5,892 nucleotides of DNA from Acetobacteraceae bacterium (GCA_003164305.1 PLSZ01000425.1:278-6169); one strand, 5' to 3'; counted from the stretch's first letter, positions 1 to 5,729 are shown. A program made the numbers and translations. Notes: a model not told the origin generated them from the sequence alone.

Positions 1-717
1 CACGCCGCGGCTGGCCTGCTCGGACAGTTGTTCGTTGAAGTAGCTGACCATCTCCGGCGTGCACATGCCTTGCAGGGCATGCAGGTCGCGGGCGCTCCAG
101 GCGGCCTGGCTGGCTTTCAGCAGTTGCTCGAACTCCTGGAAGTCGGCGGGCGCGATGGCGATCGGGGGCGGGCCGCCAGCCGGACGAGGCGCCGCCCCGC
201 CGCCCATCATGCCGCCCATCATGCCTCCGGGAGCGCCGCCGCGCGCGAACAGGCCTGGGCCGCCGGCCATCAATGGCGACCGGCCGCCCATGACCATCCG
301 CCAGATGAAGCGTCCGATCATCACGATCAGGAAAACCTGCAACAGGAAGCCGAGGAAGCCGCCAAAGCCCAGGCCGTGGCCGAAGAAGCCGCCACCGAAC
401 AGCATGCCGCCGATGCCGGCGCCGATCAGACCGCCCATCAGGCCCGACATGAACGGCGACCGCGCGCCCGCGTATCCCGGTTGGCCAAATCCAGGCGTGC
501 CATAACTCGGCGTCGGCGAGGTCGGAGCGGTCATGCTGCGCTCCATCGGCGCGGCGGTGCTCGGCGCGGTGCGCGTCGTGGGCGGCGCGGAATACGTCAT
601 GCTGCCGCGGCTGCCCATGGAGCTGCCGCCGCCCAGACGCGCGTCGGCCAGGCCGGGCGCGAGCAGCAAGGCCACCACCGCGGCGGCGGCCAGAAAACGT
701 GAACCTGACCCGATCAT
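1..717 (-). CDS. Tim44-like domain protein, membrane-anchored (3' end outside window)
   Basis: The reading frame is open from an ATG at 715-717 to the window edge, giving 239 residues without a stop, so the C-terminus is missing. Residues 7-25 form a hydrophobic segment ending in LADA-R, consistent with a signal peptide or N-terminal anchor. A Ser/Thr/Pro-rich linker follows (about 30-85), then a glycine-rich hydrophobic region (90-120) and a membrane segment (about 120-138). A Gly/Met low-complexity stretch with repeated GMMG lies at 164-174. From about 190 the sequence (DFQEFEQLL, AAWSARDLHAL, CTPEMVSYFNEQL) resembles the start of the bacterial Tim44-like domain, an NTF2-like fold related to the mitochondrial import motor subunit. 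Bacterial members are mostly uncharacterised envelope proteins, so the role here is inferred only. No strong Shine-Dalgarno sequence is visible; the start is chosen because the signal sequence begins right there. It lies 85 bp downstream of the pmbA-like gene. Confidence 0.85.
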   Translation of the reverse strand, partial: MIGSGSRFLAAAAVVALLLAPGLADARLGGGSSMGSRGSMTYSAPPTTRTAPSTAAPMERSMTAPTSPTPSYGTPGFGQPGYAGARSPFMSGLMGGLIGAGIGGMLFGGGFFGHGLGFGGFLGFLLQVFLIVMIGRFIWRMVMGGRSPLMAGGPGLFARGGAPGGMMGGMMGGGAAPRPAGGPPPIAIAPADFQEFEQLLKASQAAWSARDLHALQGMCTPEMVSYFNEQLSEQASRGV

Positions 718-802
718 TGGTTGTGTGTCACTTTATTGTTTAAGCGAACGGGAATTTGGTGCGACGGGCTGTTACACGCAAGGGGGCCGCCCAGGGGGCC
801 GT

Positions 803-2131
803 TCAGCCGCCCGCCATCGTCAGTCCCTCGACCCGGATCGTGGGCGAGTCGGTACCGCGGCGGAACACCAGATCATTCGCTGGGGTCAGGCTGGCGAACA
901 TCTCCAGCGCATGGCCGGCGATGGTGATTTCGGCGACCGGTTCCGCCAGTTTGCCGTCGCGAATCAGGAACCCGGCGGCGCCTCGACTGTAATCGCCGGT
1001 CACCCCGTTGACGCCGCCGCCCATCATTTCCGTGACGTACAAACCGAGCTTGATGTCGGCCATGAGTTCCTCTGGCGTCAGCGTCCCGGCCGCGAGCCAC
1101 AGGTTGGACGGCGACGGCGAGGGCGGCCCGCCGGTCCCGCGCGACGCATGGCCGGTCGGTGTCATCCCCAGTTGCCGGGCGGAGCGGCTGTCGAGCAGCC
1201 AGGTGGTCAGCACGCCGTCCTCGATCAACGCATGGGGTTTGGTCGGCGTGCCCTCGCCATCGAACACGCGGGAACGGGGACCGCGCACCCGGCGCGGATC
1301 GTCACGGACGTAAACGCCTGTGGCGAAAATCTTCTGGCCCAGTTTTTCTTTGAGGAAACTGGTGCCGCGGGCGACGGAGGCGCCGTTGATCGCGCCCATC
1401 AGCGATCCCAGCAGCGACGTCGCCACCCTCGGGTCGTACAACACCGGCACTTTCGCGGTTTTCGGCCGGGTCGGGTTCAGGCGCGCCAAAGCCCGGTTCG
1501 CGGCGCTGCGTCCGATGGTCGCGGGGTCGTCCAGGTCGCTCAGCCAGACCTTGGAGTCATAGTCGTAGTCGCGCTGCATGCCGGTGCCCTCGCCCACCAG
1601 CGCCGTGGCGCTGATGGAGTGGCTGGTGCCGGCGCGATGTCCGGCGAACCCGGCCGAGGTGACGAGAAAGATCTCGCCCCGGCTGTAGCCCGCGTCGGCG
1701 CCTTCGGTATTGGTGACGCCTTTGACCGCCAGAGTCGCCTCCTCGGCGGTCGCGGCGCGGGCGATCAGGTCCTCGGTGGAGGGTTCGGCCGGATCGACCA
1801 TGTCCAGGTCCTGGGCGTCCGGCGGCGCGGCGGTCTCGGCGAGGCCGGTGTAGGGGTCTTCCGGCACGACCCTGGCCATGGCGACGGCGCGCTCGGCCAG
1901 GTCCGCGAAGCCGGCGGGATCGATGGAGGTGGCGGATACGATGGCCGCCTGTTTGCCGATGAATACGCGCAGGCCGAGATCCTGGCCTTCCGAACGCTCT
2001 ACATGCTCGGTCTTGCCCAGACGGCGGGCGACCGAGAGGGAGGTGCCGGCGACCAGAACGGCGTCAGCGGCGTCGGCTCCGGCGCGGCGGGCATGCGCGA
2101 TCAGGTCGGACAGGCGGTCCAGGTGGTTCAT
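803..2131 (-). CDS. pmbA: TldD/PmbA family protein, PmbA (TldE) type
   Basis: This encodes 442 residues, close to the roughly 450 of E. coli PmbA/TldE. The family signature is clear: an N-terminal domain with GLRVFIGKQAAIVSAT (53-68), a middle segment with VPVLYDPRVATSLLG (228-242), and the C-terminal block GGGVNGVTGDYSRGAAGF (371-388) followed by EITIAGHALEMF (401-412). There is no HExxxH metal site, which places it on the PmbA/TldE side; TldD carries the zinc motif. In the family, TldD and TldE form a cytosolic heteromeric protease that degrades unfolded peptides and, in some bacteria, matures modified peptides such as microcin B17. No TldD partner is in the window. The ATG at 2129-2131 is preceded by AGGAG at 2144-2148, a rather long 12-nt spacing. 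The gene ends with TGA, and the following 85 bp show no convincing terminator. Confidence 0.95.
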   Translation of the reverse strand: MNHLDRLSDLIAHARRAGADAADAVLVAGTSLSVARRLGKTEHVERSEGQDLGLRVFIGKQAAIVSATSIDPAGFADLAERAVAMARVVPEDPYTGLAETAAPPDAQDLDMVDPAEPSTEDLIARAATAEEATLAVKGVTNTEGADAGYSRGEIFLVTSAGFAGHRAGTSHSISATALVGEGTGMQRDYDYDSKVWLSDLDDPATIGRSAANRALARLNPTRPKTAKVPVLYDPRVATSLLGSLMGAINGASVARGTSFLKEKLGQKIFATGVYVRDDPRRVRGPRSRVFDGEGTPTKPHALIEDGVLTTWLLDSRSARQLGMTPTGHASRGTGGPPSPSPSNLWLAAGTLTPEELMADIKLGLYVTEMMGGGVNGVTGDYSRGAAGFLIRDGKLAEPVAEITIAGHALEMFASLTPANDLVFRRGTDSPTIRVEGLTMAGG

Positions 2132-2295
2132 CGTCGGGGTGCTCTCCTGGCTGGCACGATCATGGGCCGGTGCGCCGGGTAGTTAGGGGCGCGGCGCGGG
2201 AAAGCAATACCACATCGTGGGCCGCGGTTGAGGCCTCGATTTGAGCGATGGTTCCAACCCGGCCATCTCTCCTCGCACAATGAGCGTGCGGCTAC

Positions 2296-2324
2296 GGATC
2301 ATCGGGTCACGCCCGATGATGACG
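2296..2324 (-). repeat. Palindromic REP-like intergenic element, copy A
   Basis: On the minus strand this reads CGTCAT, a 7-nt arm CATCGGG, loop CGTGA, the complementary arm CCCGATG, then ATCC. The stem is 9 perfect base pairs (2298-2306 with 2312-2320) around a 5-nt loop. The same 29-nt layout occurs on the plus strand at 5825-5853 with different but compensating stem bases. Intergenic palindromes of this general layout, with GTCAT at one end and ATCC at the other, are common in alphaproteobacterial genomes; membership in such a family is recognised by eye here. Such elements are usually linked to RNA stability or to single-strand transposase-driven spread. Confidence 0.7.
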
Positions 2325-2367
2325 ATAGAAACCCCCGATGATGACGATAGCCCGATGATGACGATAG
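2312..2367. repeat. Three copies of a 17-nt half-element
   Basis: The unit CCCGATGATGACGATAG occurs exactly three times, at 2312-2328, 2334-2350 and 2351-2367. The first and second copies are separated by 5 nt and the second and third abut. The first copy is also one arm of the palindrome at 2296-2324, so the array looks like one half of that repeat amplified beside a full copy. Any of the three units could pair with the single opposite arm at 2298-2306, giving alternative hairpins with loops of about 5, 27 or 44 nt. The unit is 17 nt, not a multiple of three, so a coding repeat is unlikely. Confidence 0.9.
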
Positions 2368-2402
2368 AAGGCGAGGGGTCCGAGCTTTCACCGTGGGGAG
2401 CG

Positions 2403-2459
2403 CCCTTGGGAGTCGCCCGCGCGGAGGAGGAAGCGCCAGGCGCGCGGGGGGACCAAGGG
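2403..2459 (-). other. Two-part long hairpin downstream of the small gene; possible RNA element
   Basis: An outer stem of 7 bp (CCCTTGG at 2403-2409 with CCAAGGG at 2453-2459) encloses a small internal loop and an inner stem of 8 bp (CCCGCGCG at 2416-2423 with CGCGCGGG at 2441-2448). The apical loop is 17 nt. Minus-strand RNA transcribed past the small gene at 2470-2718 would carry this structure about 10 nt after the stop codon, with CUUCCUCCUC in the loop. It lacks a U-tract, so it is not a standard intrinsic terminator. It could protect the 3' end of the mRNA or act as a small RNA module. The pairing is seen in the sequence; the function is inferred. Confidence 0.5.
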
Positions 2460-2469
2460 GTCAGGCTGC

Positions 2470-2718
2470 TTAGTGGCTGGTGTGGGCGCCGTCGGCCGGA
2501 TCGCATTGCAGCAGGAAATCGACGGTCACCAGTTCGGGGAGCGTCGCGTTGTCGCCGAACAGATCGGACGGCCAGTCCAGCGTCGGCACGCGGGCAATCG
2601 CCGGCTGGCGGCGGCGGGTCGCGCGAACGGGTCTGACGGTTGGAACGCGTTGCATCATCCGGTCGAGATATCCGGCAAGTCCGTAGGTCGCTTCCGGAGA
2701 GGTCATGGCCTGGCTCAT
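2470..2718 (-). CDS. Small protein of unknown function, 82 residues
   Basis: I do not recognise a family. The case for a real gene is the ATG at 2716-2718 with AAGGAG exactly 7 nt upstream (2726-2731), codon choice like that of the neighbouring genes, and a clean TAA stop. The protein has a short N-terminal part (GLAGYLDRMMQRVP, 13-26), a basic middle (RPVRATRRRQPAIAR, 29-43), and an acidic or neutral C-terminal half (TLDWPSDLFGDNATLPELVTVDFLLQ, 46-71). It has no signal peptide, membrane segment, zinc-binding pattern or helix-turn-helix that I can see, so a soluble cytosolic protein is likely. The basic patch could contact nucleic acid, but that is speculation. It stands alone between two non-coding stretches, so the neighbours give no clue. 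A longer overlapping frame on the same strand (2183-2734) begins inside this ribosome binding site and looks spurious. Confidence 0.7.
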   Translation of the reverse strand: MSQAMTSPEATYGLAGYLDRMMQRVPTVRPVRATRRRQPAIARVPTLDWPSDLFGDNATLPELVTVDFLLQCDPADGAHTSH

Positions 2719-2725
2719 CGCACTG

Positions 2726-2731
2726 CTCCTT
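2726..2731 (-). promoter_or_regulatory. Ribosome binding site of the small gene
   Basis: AAGGAG on the minus strand, 7 nt before the ATG at 2716-2718. It is one of the best-matched sites in the window and is the main reason for accepting the 82-residue frame over the overlapping longer one. Confidence 0.75.
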
Positions 2732-2909
2732 CATGGGCCGCCACCGCGAGCGTCCGGCGGCCTGGTGTTTGAAATGTCGCCTGGTCGGGCGAAATCGTTT
2801 CTGATCGGTTGCAAGTTTTGTCGTGAGGCACGGCCGCTCCGCTTTTCGATGCGCCGTCTTGCCTCGACAAGGCGACCATGCACACGAACCAGGACCGACG
2901 TAATTCGGG

Positions 2910-2942
2910 TGATAGCGTACGGAGATTTACGTATCGGTATCA
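2910..2942. other. Imperfect hairpin in the gene-free stretch
   Basis: TGATA (2910-2914) pairs with TATCA (2938-2942) and TACG (2918-2921) with CGTA (2930-2933). Between these two stems a CG/CG pairing is possible with one mismatch and one bulge. The loop is GAGATTTA. It lies in the leader that a minus-strand transcript of the small gene would have if it started in the AT-rich island. No known riboswitch is recognised. Confidence 0.35.
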
Positions 2943-3118
2943 GGAATCGGGTCGGTCTCGTACCGGAAGATTGAATTGGCGCGGCGTTAACGGATGTACT
3001 GTAATAATTAAGAATATAGATGTGATCACGTACAAATGGCTTTTTTATCGCGCCCGGACACTCGTATGTCCAGCGCGGGCCCGCGGTTTCGCGTGCACGG
3101 ATAGCGAGAATTCCGGCT

Positions 3119-3134
3119 TAGGCCATCCGGCCTA
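3119..3134 (-). terminator. Weak hairpin after the hydrolase stop codon
   Basis: TAGGCC (3119-3124) and GGCCTA (3129-3134) form a perfect 6-bp stem with a 4-nt loop, starting 4 nt after the TAA of the last operon gene on the minus strand. No run of U follows, so it could be a processing or stability stem and not a true terminator. Confidence 0.35.
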
Positions 3135-3138
3135 TCGT

Positions 3139-3921
3139 TTAAGGCAACAGCACCGTGTTCGCCCGGCTGATCACGAAAGCGTCCTCGCGTTCAAGGAAAT
3201 CGCCGACGACCTCCACGAACGCTTCCGGCCGCTCCGCCGAGATCGCATGACCGGCGTCATAGACAAAGATCAGATGGGCGTTGGGGATCAGGTCTTTGTA
3301 TAGCCGGCCCATCTCCGGCGGGATCAACGCGTCTCGCGTGCCGAGCACGACCAGCACCGGCATCGTCAACCCGCTCATGCGCGCTTCCAGGTCCGGCTCA
3401 CGGTCCAACCCACGCAGGCGTGTGGTCAACGCGGCGATCCGGGCCGCCTGAGCGGGATCGACGGGCGGCAAAGGCGGCACCCGTTCCGGATGAGCATAGA
3501 GCATGCGCGCGATCACGTCCGGCGCGCCGGATGGCGGTCGCAGACCCGCCGGACGAATGGCGGCCGGTGCCTCCAGCACCAACGCGCGCACAACTTCCGG
3601 GTTTCGCACAGCGATGTTCAACGCGACCTTGGCGCCGAACGACGTGCCCATGAGGTCGAAGTTGGTCAGTCCAAGGGCTTCGGCCGCCCGGGCCATGGTC
3701 GCGGCGAGTTCGGGCATATCACGCGTGCGGGTGTTTTCCTCCGCCCCGAACCCAGGCATTTCAAACGCGATGACGCGGAACTGGCGGGACAGCAATTCGT
3801 GCGCCGCGTTGATCCGAAGGCCACCCGCGCCGTGTAGATGCGCCAGCGGCGGGCCGTCGCCGGCGGACAGATAGCGGATGCGAAAACCGTCGGCCTCGAC
3901 CCAATGTTCCTGAAATGACAC
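3139..3921 (-). CDS. Alpha/beta hydrolase
   Basis: A 260-residue alpha/beta-hydrolase fold protein with all catalytic parts in the usual order: the oxyanion-hole motif HGAGG (30-34), the nucleophile elbow GTSFGAK with Ser94, the acid in LGTRDALIP with Asp197, and the general base in DAGHAI with His225. Length and layout fit the esterase / C-C bond hydrolase / lactonase branch; the substrate cannot be assigned. It is the last gene of the operon, starting 14 bp after the flavin oxidoreductase stop. The start is GTG (3919-3921), supported by GGAG at 3930-3933 with 8-nt spacing and by MSFQEHWVEADGFRIRYLSAG, a normal beginning for the fold. No signal peptide, so cytosolic. In this context it may hydrolyse an oxygenation product, such as a ring-cleavage product or an ester made by the upstream enzymes; that is inference. 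The C-terminus extends about 15 residues past the last usual helix. Confidence 0.93.
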   Translation of the reverse strand: MSFQEHWVEADGFRIRYLSAGDGPPLAHLHGAGGLRINAAHELLSRQFRVIAFEMPGFGAEENTRTRDMPELAATMARAAEALGLTNFDLMGTSFGAKVALNIAVRNPEVVRALVLEAPAAIRPAGLRPPSGAPDVIARMLYAHPERVPPLPPVDPAQAARIAALTTRLRGLDREPDLEARMSGLTMPVLVVLGTRDALIPPEMGRLYKDLIPNAHLIFVYDAGHAISAERPEAFVEVVGDFLEREDAFVISRANTVLLP

Positions 3922-3935
3922 GGCGCGGGCTCCGG

Positions 3936-5012
3936 TTAAATGTCGCGGATGCGTGGCAGGACTTTCCGCCCGAACAATTCCAGCGCCGCGATCAGCGCGT
4001 TCGGGTCAGACGAGCCGGGTGTGTTAAATCCCAGATCGACGACGCCCGCGCCGGTCAGTTCGCGGCAACGGCGGATTTGCTCCACCACCGTCTCCGGTCC
4101 GCCGACGAAATTGATCGGCAAGGCCCGGTTCACGCTGGCCTGGCGTGCCTCGCCCGCGATGTTGCGCGTATCCAGCTCCAACAACGCGTTCGCCACACTG
4201 GCGCCCATGGCGAACGCGGCGCGCGCGGGATAGGCTTCCATGGCCCGTTGCGCGTCGGCATCGGTCTCCGCCAGCACGATGTTGGCGCGGAAGATGATCT
4301 GGTCCGGCGTCGGTTCCCAGCCATGCCGCGCGCATTGATCGCGATAATACCCGGTCGCTTTGCCCATCACCTCGAACGGACCGTAGGAAACGCCGAGCCC
4401 GATGCGGTTGCGGGCGGCGAAGTCTCCCGCCTCCCGGCTGGTGCCCAGAGCGAATGTCGGCGGGTGAGGCTGCTGCAGCGGGCGCGGCCAGACCGATACG
4501 GTGCGGTATTTAAAATGCCGGCCTTGCCAACCGAACGGCTGCGGCTCGGTCCAGGCTTTCAGAATCAGTTCCATCCCCTCATCGGTGCGTTCGCGGGATT
4601 CCTGGGGATTGAGGTCGTAGGTCAACGCCTCATTGGTCGTGCCGCGCAACAAACCGACGATCAGGCGTCCATCGGTCATGGTGTCGAGCATCGCCAGTTC
4701 CTCGGCGAGACGCACGGGATTGGCATGCGAAACGATCGGGCCGAGCAGCGCGATTTTGATCTTGTGCACGCGCGCGGCCAGGTAAGCGGCGGCCATCGGT
4801 GGCGACGGCGTCAGGATCCTCGGGGAATAGTGGTGCTCCGACAGGCTGACCCAGTCGAAGCCGAGCTGTTCGGCCAGCGTGATGCGTTCCACCATCCCGC
4901 GATACACATCGGCGCCGGCCTGAGCATCGTAAACACCGGGTGGCATCGGCCAAACGCCCGGCACCGTGTCGGGCGTTCGATAGCGGCCGGTTTCAAAATA
5001 CGAGACTTTCAT
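3936..5012 (-). CDS. LLM class flavin-dependent oxidoreductase (luciferase-like monooxygenase)
   Basis: A 358-residue protein of the bacterial luciferase-like TIM-barrel family. Supporting motifs are AEQLGFDWVSLSEHHYSP (47-64) with the characteristic EHH, the ANPVRLAEELAMLDTMTDGRL block (97-117), VGLLRG (119-124), and the late FVGGPETVVEQIRR motif (302-315). Members use reduced FMN or F420 with O2 for monooxygenation, including Baeyer-Villiger type or ring oxidation; the reaction here is unknown. No flavin reductase gene lies in the window, so reduced flavin would have to come from elsewhere. The ATG at 5010-5012 overlaps the TGA of the upstream ABM-domain gene by 4 bp (ATGA). This supports the start despite a weak Shine-Dalgarno sequence and points to translational coupling. 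The hydrolase gene follows 14 bp after its TAA. No signal peptide, so cytosolic. Confidence 0.93.
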   Translation of the reverse strand: MKVSYFETGRYRTPDTVPGVWPMPPGVYDAQAGADVYRGMVERITLAEQLGFDWVSLSEHHYSPRILTPSPPMAAAYLAARVHKIKIALLGPIVSHANPVRLAEELAMLDTMTDGRLIVGLLRGTTNEALTYDLNPQESRERTDEGMELILKAWTEPQPFGWQGRHFKYRTVSVWPRPLQQPHPPTFALGTSREAGDFAARNRIGLGVSYGPFEVMGKATGYYRDQCARHGWEPTPDQIIFRANIVLAETDADAQRAMEAYPARAAFAMGASVANALLELDTRNIAGEARQASVNRALPINFVGGPETVVEQIRRCRELTGAGVVDLGFNTPGSSDPNALIAALELFGRKVLPRIRDI

Positions 5013-5296
5013 GCGGTCTTGCTGTACGTGTAGTCCTCACGTTCCGACCCGGCGCGCAGGCCAGCCGGCATCGGCGGGCGCGTCGTGTTCACTTTGGCGT
5101 GGACATCCAGCGCGGCCTGATCGGTCCAAAGTTCCAGCAACGCCAGCTTGTCGGGATTGACGACACCGCGGAACACTTCGAATTGTTCGCAGCCGGGCTC
5201 TTGCATCACCTCGGCGCAACGGGCACGGAACAAGTCCGCGAGTTCGCCGCCCTTGCCGGGCGCCGCGGTGATCGAGACTACCAAACGAACCGCCAT
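5009..5296 (-). CDS. ABM-domain protein, putative quinol monooxygenase
   Basis: A 95-residue single-domain protein of the antibiotic biosynthesis monooxygenase superfamily (dimeric ferredoxin-like fold). Seen in the sequence are the opening strand VRLVVSITAAPGKGGEL (3-19), a helix to CAEVMQEPGCEQFEVFRG (27-44), and the diagnostic LALLELWTDQAALDVHAK (51-68) with His66. Length is typical. Relatives such as YgiN oxidise quinols with O2 without a cofactor, while others act as small accessory or sensor domains, so the catalytic call is tentative. The ATG at 5294-5296 has GGAG with 7-nt spacing (5304-5307). It lies 39 bp after the dioxygenase gene and overlaps the flavin oxidoreductase start by 4 bp, so it is firmly part of the operon. 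A function in converting or detoxifying a quinol intermediate fits its neighbours but is inferred. Confidence 0.9.
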   Translation of the reverse strand: MAVRLVVSITAAPGKGGELADLFRARCAEVMQEPGCEQFEVFRGVVNPDKLALLELWTDQAALDVHAKVNTTRPPMPAGLRAGSEREDYTYSKTA

Positions 5297-5335
5297 GTTT
5301 ATTCTCCATACGTTGAGACCGGGTTGCCCGCGCGA

Positions 5336-5722
5336 TCAGGCAGCGGGAAGCAGCGCGGCGCTGTAGCCGCGGCGCTGCATGGTATCGAGTTTCAGGGTAA
5401 CCGGCGAACCCAGCCAAAGCGCGTAGACGGTGTGATCATCGACCATGTCGTCGGTCAGCGGATGCACCAGAATATCGAGGCCGGCGCGATTGAGCATCAG
5501 CCAGGGCACCACGGTCTGAAACGCATCCGGCTCGAAAATCACCGCGAACTGGGACACCGGATGCGGCCCCACCGGCGCGTCGCTGAAGCGGCCGAGTTGA
5601 ACCGGGAAGTTCGCGCCAAGCGTGTCACGCAGTTGGGTCGCGACCGGCAGGGAATTCTGGTCGTAATAGACATGCGCGTGATAGCCGTGCACGGCAGGCG
5701 ATCCGGCCGATGCGTTGGTCAT
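5336..5722 (-). CDS. DOPA 4,5-dioxygenase family protein
   Basis: A 128-residue protein with the pattern of the DOPA 4,5-dioxygenase family, small non-heme-iron ring-cleaving enzymes known from fungal and bacterial L-DOPA extradiol dioxygenases. The histidine-rich motifs are HGYHAHVYYD (12-21; His15, His17), VGPHPVSQF (51-59; His54), and NRAGLDILVHPLTDDMVDDHTVYALWLG (78-105; His88, His97). These histidines are the likely metal and active-site residues, by family knowledge. The start at 5720-5722 is fixed by GGGAGG 7 nt upstream; the frame stays open to 5863, but the extra 47 residues have no family likeness and cross regulatory-looking repeats. It is the first gene of the operon, so an extradiol cleavage of a catechol-like compound may be its central reaction. 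Bacterial members need not act on DOPA, so the physiological substrate is open. Confidence 0.92.
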   Translation of the reverse strand: MTNASAGSPAVHGYHAHVYYDQNSLPVATQLRDTLGANFPVQLGRFSDAPVGPHPVSQFAVIFEPDAFQTVVPWLMLNRAGLDILVHPLTDDMVDDHTVYALWLGSPVTLKLDTMQRRGYSAALLPAA

Positions 5723-5729
5723 GACTGGT

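Larger units (their letters stand above)
2132..2469. other. Gene-free structured intergenic stretch
   Basis: These 338 bp between the pmbA-like gene and the small gene at 2470-2718 hold no frame I would call a gene. Open frames on both strands cross it, but they have no credible start signal and their translations are Arg/Pro/Ser-rich, with no family likeness. What it does contain is structure: a palindromic repeat (2296-2324), three copies of a 17-nt unit (2312-2367), a two-part long hairpin (2403-2459), and a small dyad CGCAC/GTGCG (2274-2278 with 2286-2290). The PmbA ribosome binding site lies at its left end (2144-2148). No clear sigma-70 promoter for pmbA was found. Confidence 0.6.
2719..3138. 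other. Gene-free stretch with an AT-rich island
   Basis: These 420 bp separate the four-gene operon from the small gene, and I see no coding region on either strand. The part around 2985-3050 is markedly AT-rich for this window (TAATAATTAAGAATATAG at 3002-3019, TTTTTT at 3041-3046) and contains the 8-bp palindrome GTGATCAC (3022-3029). On the minus strand a weak promoter-like pair, TTGTAC at 3031-3036 and CTTAAT 17 nt further on, could serve the small gene, but it would leave an untranslated leader of nearly 300 nt. A short dyad GGACA/TGTCC lies at 3056-3060 and 3067-3071. The ribosome binding site of the small gene is at the left end. Confidence 0.6.

Noticed and set aside
64..83. Palindrome ATGCC/GGCAT inside the Tim44-like gene
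   Set aside because: It falls within clear coding sequence and is explained by the codons; no regulatory context.
533..2182. Long plus-strand open frame of 549 residues opposite the pmbA-like gene
   Set aside because: It is antisense to clear PmbA and Tim44-like coding sequence, is Arg/Gly-rich without family motifs, and reflects high GC content.
2312..2367. 17-nt repeats as a CRISPR array
   Set aside because: Only three short units with 5- and 0-nt spacers and no cas genes; it is a tandem half-palindrome.
2183..2734. Minus-strand 183-residue frame covering the small gene and the repeats
   Set aside because: Its start overlaps the ribosome binding site of the 82-residue gene and its translation is Arg/Pro/Ser-rich, including a translated repeat array.
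3041..3071. T6 run next to the GGACA/TGTCC dyad as an intrinsic terminator
   Set aside because: The T-run precedes the dyad on the plus strand and becomes an A-run after it on the minus strand, so the order is wrong for a terminator on either strand.
2878..3303. Plus-strand frame of 141 residues from the AT-rich island into the hydrolase
   Set aside because: The right half is antisense to the hydrolase gene and there is no convincing start signal or family likeness.
3915..5033. Plus-strand open frame of 372 residues opposite the flavin oxidoreductase
   Set aside because: The minus-strand frame carries unmistakable luciferase-like motifs; the plus-strand product is a compositional mirror.
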